Source of the DNA: Bacillota bacterium
GTDB taxonomy: Bacteria > Bacillota > Clostridia > Oscillospirales > Ruminococcaceae
Direction of reading: 5' to 3'
Length of the DNA stretch: 5,391 bases
NCBI GenBank assembly: GCA_023456995.1
Contig: JAEWNU010000273.1
Span: 1 to 5,391 of the forward strand
Position numbers and translations under genes: made by a program
Notes under the pieces: model-generated
Seen by the model: only the letters and a program-made list of their open reading frames with translations
The model's database searches: none
What the model was told of the DNA's origin: nothing
Shown here: positions 1-5,391 of the stretch, in pieces
Layout: the number at the start of each line of letters is the position of its first letter
Position numbering within the stretch: the first letter of the stretch is position 1

Positions 1-1695
1 CTGTTGGCCCGTCTTGGTTATCAACCCGAATATCGAACCGTCGCCATGACGGCGATAGGCGAGGAAAACCTGCGCAAATTATGCGGCGTGGAAACAGTAC
101 CACCAAAGCTGATCGGCATTTCCTACACCGACGTGAGCGGTGCGCAAAAGCTGTTCCTGCCGGTATTTTCAGCCGACCTTTCGGAGCTTTCAGGTATTGG
201 TTATCTGTGCACTGACGAAACTCCTGTGAATATTACGCCTGCGATGGGACGAATCGTGATTGAGCTGTACGGTAAGGTGATTGGCAATGCAGGAGATCTG
301 ATGGCTGCCAACACCGAGCTTTGGGATTCATTGGGCGCTGCTATGGAGGGCAAAGAAGCGGAAAGCGGCTATTTCGAGACAGTTCCAATCCTCGATCGTC
401 AAATTTCCCTTCCCGACATGAGTCTGGATGCCATCGATATCAGTTACCTTGCAAAGCCAAAGTCAGACGGCGGCGTACTGCTGTTGCCGGTTCTGGACTC
501 TCGTCAAGGACTGGTCTACGACCCGAACACTTGGGTGGATAGTTCCTACTATGAGTTTCAGCGCCTGACTGTGCGGTTGGAGGACAGCGGCGGGACAGCC
601 ACACACACTACCATTCTTAGCAAAGAACAGAAGTTGAATCAAATTGCGCACACGCTAGCGTGGGGCGTGCCGGAGCTGACCGACGAGGCGGCGAAAGCCA
701 TTGAAGATATGGCAAAAGCCGAAGCAGACGCGGCAAATGAGCCAGCTAACTATTCGGTATGCCGTTGGCTGGGTCATGCGACAATCAGCCGTTTGGTCAA
801 GGGGCTGACCGAAGCCAGCCGTGAATATGCAAGCAGTTTGGGGCTGGTAGCGGGGCGCTCCAACAAAGCAGTTGCGCTGATGGTTACGACTAAATCAGAC
901 GGAAAAACCGCCGAAACCAGCGTGGATTTAATGGATCACCGAAATCAACTGCACAACGGTGACGATAACGCCTGCCATGCTTATAACTTGATGTACGGCT
1001 ACTTTGCCAGCGATATGGAGGCGGCGGCACTGCCAGGTGACGAAGGCATCGGCTATCTGCAGGTCTGGAACAATCTGCCCGATGGGACAACAATCAATCA
1101 GATTGCTGTTGATGATGCTTCCGTCATTGAAACAGCGAGCGAAGAACTTGGGCTGGAAAACTACCCACCCCTGCTGCTAGAGCGAATGCGGGGCGGCGAC
1201 ACCGGAGACCCGCCGAAGGTGCTTTATCTGGTTCCAGATAAGCCCGCCACCATAAACGGCAAGCCCCGCTGGGCTTGGTTGGAGATCGACATGGAAAGCT
1301 ACGATGTGGTGTCGGTCTTTGAAACCGGCGAGCGCTCAGCCATGACCGAGTTTATCCTCGGATGCTTGCCCGGCAACGGCAACTATGCCGAGGTTGGCGC
1401 GGGAATGCTGGTAGGTGTTACCACCGCAGTAGGCAGCGTCTCTGCCTACACCCTGACCGGCATGAATTATAAGGACGTCATGAAAGCGGCCCAAGAAACA
1501 TGCAAGGCGATCGGCTACGCTATTGGCACTGTCACCAGTGGAACAGGTGGCGTAGACGCTGCCGGGGGTATAGCTGAAGGGCGGCTGAAAGGTATGTTCG
1601 GTGTAAACGGCAAGGTATGGGGAAACAAAGTAGGATTTGCCGACGCTTACAACTATGGCGTAGAACTATACTTTAAAAATGCATCTAAGCAATAA
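1..1695 (+). CDS. Unrecognised protein with Gly-rich C-terminal region, 5' end cut by window edge
   Basis: I do not recognise this protein and assign no function. The frame is open from base 1 to the TAA at 1693-1695, giving 564 codons. A TTG at base 4 could be a start, but no ribosome binding site can be seen before it, so the gene most likely begins further left and any signal peptide is missing. Numbering from that TTG: residues 1-220 look like mixed alpha/beta globular sequence; 225-248 is an Ala/Glu/Lys-rich helical stretch; 308-327 is a polar segment rich in D, H and N (DLMDHRNQLHNGDD...); 423-443 looks like an aromatic beta hairpin (WAWLEID...VVSVFETGE); 455-545 is rich in Gly, Ala, Val and Thr, with a weakly hydrophobic glycine-zipper-like segment at 463-486. 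The opening residues (LLARLGYQPEYR) faintly recall the helix and strand after the catalytic Cys of transglutaminase-like folds, but no catalytic residues are in view, so this is only a hint. It converges on the amidohydrolase gene, with a hairpin 95 nt past its stop. Confidence 0.8.
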   Translation: MLARLGYQPEYRTVAMTAIGEENLRKLCGVETVPPKLIGISYTDVSGAQKLFLPVFSADLSELSGIGYLCTDETPVNITPAMGRIVIELYGKVIGNAGDLMAANTELWDSLGAAMEGKEAESGYFETVPILDRQISLPDMSLDAIDISYLAKPKSDGGVLLLPVLDSRQGLVYDPNTWVDSSYYEFQRLTVRLEDSGGTATHTTILSKEQKLNQIAHTLAWGVPELTDEAAKAIEDMAKAEADAANEPANYSVCRWLGHATISRLVKGLTEASREYASSLGLVAGRSNKAVALMVTTKSDGKTAETSVDLMDHRNQLHNGDDNACHAYNLMYGYFASDMEAAALPGDEGIGYLQVWNNLPDGTTINQIAVDDASVIETASEELGLENYPPLLLERMRGGDTGDPPKVLYLVPDKPATINGKPRWAWLEIDMESYDVVSVFETGERSAMTEFILGCLPGNGNYAEVGAGMLVGVTTAVGSVSAYTLTGMNYKDVMKAAQETCKAIGYAIGTVTSGTGGVDAAGGIAEGRLKGMFGVNGKVWGNKVGFADAYNYGVELYFKNASKQ

Positions 1696-1790
1696 TATTA
1701 AGATTGTTAACTGCTGTAAATGTGTTTTACCGGGGCAAAATATTGTCCAGCAAAACATAATTCACAAAAAACGAAATCCAAATTAAATTA

Positions 1791-1842
1791 CCGATAAATA
1801 ATAATGCAAGAGGCAAATGCCTCTTGCATTATTATTTATCGG
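1791..1842. terminator. Long perfect hairpin between convergent genes, probable bidirectional terminator
   Basis: Bases 1791-1815 are the exact reverse complement of 1818-1842: 25 paired bases with only AA at the centre. In practice the loop is AAAT closed by a C-G pair. The inner core GCAAGAGGC/GCCTCTTGC is GC-rich, and the outer arms are AT-rich, so the transcript of either strand has the core followed by a U-rich tract (ATTATTATTTAT). That is the shape of a bidirectional intrinsic terminator, although no pure run of U follows. It lies 95 nt after the stop of the left-hand gene and 112 nt after the stop of the minus-strand amidohydrolase, the expected place for a shared terminator. The rest of the 1696-1954 gap is AT-rich, and I see no gene in it. 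A small repeat element is an alternative reading of the unusually long perfect arms. Confidence 0.75.
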
Positions 1843-1954
1843 GGCACAAATCAGATTTTAATAACCATTTGTTTTAGACCCATTGTAATAATTTTAATGA
1901 TAGCCTCCATTAAAAAAAACGCTAAAGTTAATGATACGGACTTATTGGCACTTG

Positions 1955-3136
1955 TTAGCCTTCAAAATGATTATGTAACCAATTTGCAGCGCAAGTCGCC
2001 ATCATTGCGGCGCCAAATGGAAGCGCATCCTCGTTGAACACAACCTTGGGATGATGTGAACCGCCCTGATGGTAGATAGATTCCGCTCCACCCGCTCCAA
2101 CGCCAAAAAATACCGCTGGAATCTTCTGAGTTACTTCTGCAAAGTCTTCAGAGCCCATCTGCTTTTTCAGCATGATTAGATTATCCGCAATCTCCCCCAC
2201 ATATCCGACCAGCTCCTCAACCAGTTGCTCATTGTTGTGTACAGAGGCAACGCTAGCATTGAAATCGATTGTGCAGCTTCCGCGAAACGCCTTGGCTACG
2301 CCCTCGCAGATTTCCACGATACGGCGTTTGGCAAGCATGCGGTTCTCTTCGGAAAATGCACGGATACTACCTGTCATCTCTACGGTTTCTGGGAAAGCAT
2401 TGTGCAGTTCACCACCGTGAATCGTGCAAATCGTCAACACAATTGGGTCCTGTGGGTCGACTTCACGCGCGTTAATCTCTTGTAAGGCAAGAATAATATG
2501 CGCCGCAATATTAAGCGGATCGACGGCGTTCTGAGGAATTGCGCCGTGTCCGGCCTTGCCTGTGACAGTAATATGCAGGTGATCGGATGAAGCAAGTGTG
2601 GGGCCTGCACGCCATGCGACGGTACCGACATGCATATCCCCTGGAAAAACATGCATCGCCATGCCGGCGTCTACATGCGGATTTTCCAAAATTCCTGCTT
2701 CTATCATCGCTTTGGCACCGAGCAGTTTTTCTTCCCCGGGCTGAAACATCAGCTTTACGGTACCACAGAGTTCATCCTCCCGTTCCTTTAGCAGCCGTGC
2801 AGCGCCCAGAAGCCAGGTCGCATGCAGGTCGTGCCCACAGGTATGCGCGTTATCTCGCTGAGACGCAAAGTCAAGCCCGCTCTGTTCGCGCATGTTCAGC
2901 GCATCCATATCTGCACGGATAAGAAAAACTGGCCCACCCTTTTTGCCACCGATGCAAGCGGTAACGCCGCTTTCCGCGATGCGCTGCGCTTTGATTCCCA
3001 TCTTTTCCAGCTCGGAAATAACATAGGTGCTCGTCTGAGGCAAATCCATGCCCAGCTCTGGAATCTGATGAAGATGGCGACGGATCTCAATAAAATCATG
3101 TTTTAGTTCCTGTGCACGTTCTAAAAAAGAATTCAT
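1955..3136 (-). CDS. M20D-family metal-dependent amidohydrolase / aminoacylase-like peptidase
   Basis: This is a cytoplasmic two-metal hydrolase of 393 residues, a normal length for the M20D group (hippurate hydrolase, IAA-amino acid hydrolase, N-acetyl-diaminopimelate deacetylase). Such enzymes cleave the amide bond of N-acyl or N-aroyl amino acids or small peptides. Visible motifs: IRRHLHQIPELG at 18-29; RADMDAL at 74-80; HTCGHDLHAT at 98-107, supplying the Cys100 and His102 ligands; FQPGEE at 131-136, with catalytic Glu135 and metal-binding Glu136; His162 in AMHV; and the last His ligand in SHHP at 360-363. GKAGHGAIPQ at 193-202 marks the inserted dimerisation domain (about 182-295). MGSEDFAEV at 327-335 is also typical. 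No signal peptide is seen. The ATG at 3136 is preferred over the TTG one codon upstream because it sits 7 nt from AGGAGAT. A sigma-54 promoter and a divergent activator gene lie upstream, suggesting induced expression as a single-gene transcript. The family is clear; the exact substrate is not. Confidence 0.95.
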   Translation of the reverse strand: MNSFLERAQELKHDFIEIRRHLHQIPELGMDLPQTSTYVISELEKMGIKAQRIAESGVTACIGGKKGGPVFLIRADMDALNMREQSGLDFASQRDNAHTCGHDLHATWLLGAARLLKEREDELCGTVKLMFQPGEEKLLGAKAMIEAGILENPHVDAGMAMHVFPGDMHVGTVAWRAGPTLASSDHLHITVTGKAGHGAIPQNAVDPLNIAAHIILALQEINAREVDPQDPIVLTICTIHGGELHNAFPETVEMTGSIRAFSEENRMLAKRRIVEICEGVAKAFRGSCTIDFNASVASVHNNEQLVEELVGYVGEIADNLIMLKKQMGSEDFAEVTQKIPAVFFGVGAGGAESIYHQGGSHHPKVVFNEDALPFGAAMMATCAANWLHNHFEG

Positions 3137-3143
3137 CAATACG

Positions 3144-3150
3144 ATCTCCT
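3144..3150 (-). promoter_or_regulatory. Ribosome binding site of the amidohydrolase
   Basis: The minus strand reads AGGAGAT here, a strong Shine-Dalgarno match 7 nt before the ATG at 3136. Only 4 nt separate it from the TTG at 3139, which is why the ATG is chosen as the start. Confidence 0.85.
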
Positions 3151-3187
3151 GTCTTAAAATAATATATTATGTATTTAAATTATTATA

Positions 3188-3204
3188 AGCAATTTTGATG
3201 CCAA
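3188..3204 (-). promoter_or_regulatory. Sigma-54 (-24/-12) promoter of the amidohydrolase gene
   Basis: The minus strand reads TTGGCATCAAAATTGCT, which matches the sigma-54 consensus (TTGGCAC, 5 bases, TTGCW) with the required GG and GC exactly 10 bases apart (3202-3201 and 3190-3189). Placing the C of GC at -12 predicts transcription starting near 3177, giving a leader of about 40 nt before the ATG at 3136 that includes the ribosome binding site. A sigma-54 activator is encoded divergently next door, which strongly supports the call. It would drive the amidohydrolase only when the activator is bound and energised by ATP. I found no second GG-N10-GC pair in this gap with a similar match on this strand. 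Confidence 0.85.
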
Positions 3205-3274
3205 GTTAGCTTATCAGTCTTTTTGCCAGATTGACGGCATTTTGAACAAAGCAAAATCTTTTCTCCAAATAGTG

Positions 3275-3303
3275 TTGACAATAATATGCATTTTGTGTTA
3301 CCA
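3275..3303 (+). promoter_or_regulatory. Possible sigma-70-type promoter for the activator gene
   Basis: A perfect TTGACA -35 hexamer lies at 3275-3280, in the right orientation and distance for the activator gene. At 17 bp spacing the -10 position (TTACCA, 3298-3303) is poor, and TGTTAC at 15 bp spacing is no better. If real, this would be a weak promoter, and its -10 region would overlap the repeats that may bind the activator, which would allow autoregulation. The call rests mainly on the -35 match. Confidence 0.4.
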
Positions 3304-3349
3304 ATTGGTTAAATTGGTTAAGAAAAGGTGATTTAATTGGCTAAGAAAA
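3303..3349 (+). repeat. Cluster of AATTGG(T/C)TAA repeats, candidate upstream activator site
   Basis: Three related copies are visible: AATTGGTTA at 3303-3311, AATTGGTTAAGAAAA at 3312-3326 and AATTGGCTAAGAAAA at 3335-3349. The last two agree at 14 of 15 positions. The first copy also lies in a 10-bp palindrome, ACCAATTGGT at 3300-3309. Relative to the predicted sigma-54 start near 3177 the cluster lies about 126-172 bp upstream, inside the range where sigma-54 activators normally bind. The last copy overlaps the activator's own TTG start, so binding could also repress that gene. The repeats are seen directly; the binding role is inferred. Chance similarity in AT-rich DNA is possible. Confidence 0.5.
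3326..3332 (+). promoter_or_regulatory. Ribosome binding site deciding the TTG start of the activator
   Basis: AGGTGAT is complementary to the 3' tail of 16S rRNA and ends 4 nt before the TTG at 3337. No ATG occurs in frame near this site, and the protein sequence fits the family from this TTG onward (MAKKIAVITWD), so this site fixes the unusual start. Confidence 0.8.
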
Positions 3350-5391
3350 TTGCGGTCATTACATGGGACGCAGAATCTGTCTACCTTTACGCACATCAGG
3401 TAAAAGGCTTTTTTGGCAATCTGGTAGACGTTTTTACCTACAATGTGCAGGATGGCTCAGCCAGCCATATCGAAAAGGCCGACCTCTATCTGGTTTCAAC
3501 CTGTGCCTTTCAAGGAGAAAGTGTCAATGAATACCTTCCACTGGGCGGAGAAATCGTGATCACGCAGGTTACCATCGCTAAGGAGGCGCTTTATAGACTG
3601 CTAGCAATACCGCGCGGTACACGCGCCATGATGGTCAATATCAACCCGCGCATGGTTACCGAAACAATGGCCTTTCTCAATCAGGTTGGTGTTAATAATG
3701 TCGAATTTCATCCGTACTACCCTGGTATGTCTGCACCGCCAATTCTTGAGATTGCCGTCACACCCGGTGAAAGCCGTTATGTACCCACCTATGTCAAACA
3801 GATTATCGACATCGGATCGCGCGTGCTTTCTGCGGAAACAATCGCAGAAATGGCGTTCAAGCTCAAATGCGAAGATGTTTTGCAACAGCCGACCTTTAAA
3901 AAGTATGTCTCAACGATCGTCAACAACCAATATGCAGTCCAGTGCCTGTGCAACCGGGCCATCCAGACCGAGGGCATGTATGAGTTGCTACAAAGTGTTC
4001 TGGATGCGGGCGTCATCGGCGTTGATGCCGACGGCCTAATTTTCACCTTTAACGACAAAGCACAGGCGATTACCGGAATCAACCAGGAAGAGGCCATCAA
4101 CCATATCGCACGCGAGGTGCTTCCATTTCTGCCGTTCGACGAATGCTTCCGAGAGCGCACTGCTATAAAATCACGGCTTGTCAAATGTGGTGACGTTGAT
4201 ATCAACTTGACGATCACACCGGTTATTCGACGCGACAATATGCTCGGCGCGTTTGCAATCGTCCAGCGCTTCAACGACGAGGAACGCAAACAACACAAGC
4301 TGCGCATGCAGCTGCTAAACAAAGGCCACGAAACGAAATACACCTTTGACAGCATCCTTGGCGAAAGCCCCTGCATCCGCAACGTCAAGGAGATTGCACG
4401 CAGAATGTCCGACAGTAACGCATCTGTGCTCATCACCGGAGAAAGCGGCACCGGCAAAGAGCTGTTTGCGCATGCCATCCATGCCGCCTCTCCGCGCAGC
4501 GAATATCCGTTTGTCGCTATAAACTGTGCTGCAATACCCGATACCTTATTGGAAAGTGAGCTGTTCGGATATGAGAACGGTGCTTTTACCGGCGCAAAAA
4601 AAGGCGGCAAAATAGGATTTTTCGAGTTTGCGCATAAAGGCACGCTGTTTCTGGACGAAATTGAGGGCATGAGCCCATTATTACAGGTGAAGCTGCTCCG
4701 CGTCATTCAGGAACAGGAGGTCGTTCGAGTCGGCGGTCATCGTGTCATTCACGTGGATGTGCGCATCATCGCAGCGACAAATGAACAGCTTGTGGAATTG
4801 GTGCAGCGCGGGGAATTTCGCAAAGACCTTTATTACAGGCTGGGTGTTCTACCGGTCGAACTTCCGCCTTTGCGTGAGCGCGGCAGCGATATCCTGCTGC
4901 TAATGGAACATATGAAGCGGCATGTCGGCGCCGAATTCCAGCTTTCCAAGCCGGCGGAGAAGATTTTGCTACATCACTGCTGGGACGGCAATATCCGTGA
5001 ACTTCGCAACTGTGCAGAATACCTTGCCTACATCGGTAAAAAAGTTATTCTGCCGACTGATTTGCCTTCCACCATTTACAAAACTCCGGCAGTTTCGCCG
5101 TCTGTGTCTTCAACTGCAGAAATACAAACTCAGGCGTTACCGGTACACTCCGACGCCTCTATGATGCAAAGCCTGAAAAAAGCAGCCGGCAGCCGTATGG
5201 CCGCTTTCATATTCGTCCTGCAAACAATGACCGATGCTCAGCGTAAAGGGGTCGCCTGTGGACGAAAAACTATTGTACAGGAAGCTAAACAAAAAAATCA
5301 GCAACTTAGTGAACAGGAGGTACGCACCATCTTTTCTACGCTGGAGCGTCTGGAGTTAATTGAAATACACAGAGGGCGCGGTGGTAGCCTA
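3337..5391 (+). CDS. Sigma-54-dependent transcriptional activator (receptor-like region, PAS, AAA+, winged-helix-like end), 3' end cut
   Basis: This is an enhancer-binding ATPase that opens sigma-54 RNA polymerase complexes. It is open for 685 codons to the window edge with no stop. Residues 1-205 form a receptor-like region (MAKKIAVITWD..., PRGTRAMMVN, ITPGE, QIIDIGSRVLS) of a kind I associate with clostridial sigma-54 regulators; the ligand is unknown. Residues 215-312 are a PAS domain (AGVIGVDADGLIFTFNDKA). The AAA+ domain (about 337-575) is complete: Walker A GESGTGKE 368-375, sigma-54-contacting GAFTGA 415-420, Walker B GTLFLDE 435-441, sensor I IIAATN 477-482, arginine-finger region FRKDLYYRL 494-502, and sensor II WDGNIREL 549-556 (usually WPGNVREL). 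The tail (609-685) lacks a Fis helix-turn-helix; GRKTIVQEA, QQLSEQEVRTIFSTLERLEL and GRGGSL look like a winged helix, probably close to the true C-terminus. The start is TTG, preceded by AGGTGAT. It is divergent from the amidohydrolase, whose sigma-54 promoter is its likely target. Confidence 0.93.
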   Translation, partial: MAKKIAVITWDAESVYLYAHQVKGFFGNLVDVFTYNVQDGSASHIEKADLYLVSTCAFQGESVNEYLPLGGEIVITQVTIAKEALYRLLAIPRGTRAMMVNINPRMVTETMAFLNQVGVNNVEFHPYYPGMSAPPILEIAVTPGESRYVPTYVKQIIDIGSRVLSAETIAEMAFKLKCEDVLQQPTFKKYVSTIVNNQYAVQCLCNRAIQTEGMYELLQSVLDAGVIGVDADGLIFTFNDKAQAITGINQEEAINHIAREVLPFLPFDECFRERTAIKSRLVKCGDVDINLTITPVIRRDNMLGAFAIVQRFNDEERKQHKLRMQLLNKGHETKYTFDSILGESPCIRNVKEIARRMSDSNASVLITGESGTGKELFAHAIHAASPRSEYPFVAINCAAIPDTLLESELFGYENGAFTGAKKGGKIGFFEFAHKGTLFLDEIEGMSPLLQVKLLRVIQEQEVVRVGGHRVIHVDVRIIAATNEQLVELVQRGEFRKDLYYRLGVLPVELPPLRERGSDILLLMEHMKRHVGAEFQLSKPAEKILLHHCWDGNIRELRNCAEYLAYIGKKVILPTDLPSTIYKTPAVSPSVSSTAEIQTQALPVHSDASMMQSLKKAAGSRMAAFIFVLQTMTDAQRKGVACGRKTIVQEAKQKNQQLSEQEVRTIFSTLERLELIEIHRGRGGSL

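Noticed and set aside
4..6. TTG as the true start of the left-hand gene
   Set aside because: Only three bases precede it, no ribosome binding site can be seen, and the frame is open to the window edge, so it cannot be preferred over an upstream start.
1892..1915. Inverted repeat TTTTAATG / CATTAAAA just past the amidohydrolase stop
   Set aside because: The 8-bp arms hold a single G-C pair with an 8-base loop, and the T-run on the minus strand precedes the stem instead of following it, so it is not a credible terminator.
1804..2037. A 77-codon plus-strand frame starting inside the long hairpin
   Set aside because: Its ATG is within the palindrome, it has no ribosome binding site, its product resembles no protein I know, and it overlaps the 3' end of the amidohydrolase on the other strand.
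2172..3106. Several plus-strand frames of 68-111 codons across the amidohydrolase gene
   Set aside because: All are antisense to a complete M20D protein with intact motifs and show no domain of their own.
3137..3139. TTG one codon upstream as the amidohydrolase start
   Set aside because: It is only 4 nt from the AGGAGAT site, whereas the ATG at 3136 is at 7 nt and is the stronger start codon.
3214..3227. A second -24-like TGGCAAA on the minus strand
   Set aside because: At the required 10-base spacing the partner dinucleotide is GA, not GC, so it lacks the -12 element.
3314..3331. Five-codon mini-frame TTG GTT AAG AAA AGG TGA ahead of the activator, as a possible leader peptide
   Set aside because: It has no ribosome binding site of its own and is better explained as the second copy of the short repeat that includes the real start region.
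3789..4706. A 305-codon open frame on the minus strand inside the activator gene
   Set aside because: It lies wholly antisense to the conserved PAS/AAA+ coding sequence and its product is rich in Ser, Leu and Arg with no recognisable domain. The plus-strand frame carries every family motif.

Overview
The window is a piece of bacterial chromosome that most resembles an anaerobic Gram-positive of the class Clostridia (Bacillota). This is an inference. It rests on strong Shine-Dalgarno sequences, a TTG start codon, AT-rich intergenic DNA between genes of moderate GC, and a regulator whose domain layout I associate with clostridial sigma-54 activators. No RNA gene, CRISPR array, transposase, integrase or phage gene is visible.

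Layout, left to right. (1) Bases 1-1695, plus strand: the 3' part of a long unrecognised gene with a glycine-rich, weakly hydrophobic C-terminal region; its true start lies to the left of the window. (2) Bases 1696-1954: an AT-rich gap between two convergent genes, containing a perfect 25-bp inverted repeat with a 2-nt centre (1791-1842), best read as a bidirectional terminator. (3) Bases 1955-3136, minus strand: a complete M20D-type metal-dependent amidohydrolase of 393 residues with all expected metal-site motifs. (4) Bases 3137-3336: a divergent control region with a near-consensus sigma-54 (-24/-12) promoter pointing at the amidohydrolase, and a cluster of AATTGG(T/C)TAA repeats 126-172 bp upstream of its predicted start, the usual distance for an activator site. 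(5) Bases 3337-5391, plus strand: a sigma-54-dependent activator that runs off the right edge, with an N-terminal receptor-like region, a PAS domain, a complete AAA+ domain with GAFTGA loop, and a winged-helix-like C-terminus in place of the usual Fis helix-turn-helix.

The right-hand two thirds reads as a self-contained regulatory unit. The activator senses an unknown signal, binds the repeats in the shared intergenic region, and drives sigma-54 transcription of the divergent amidohydrolase; transcription then stops at the long hairpin. The physiological substrate, probably an N-acyl or N-aroyl amino acid or a small peptide, cannot be read from the sequence. The left-hand gene has no visible functional tie to this unit. 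I saw no sign of a defence or mobile system; the most informative signals are the sigma-54 circuit, the activator's unusual ends and the unknown left-hand protein.
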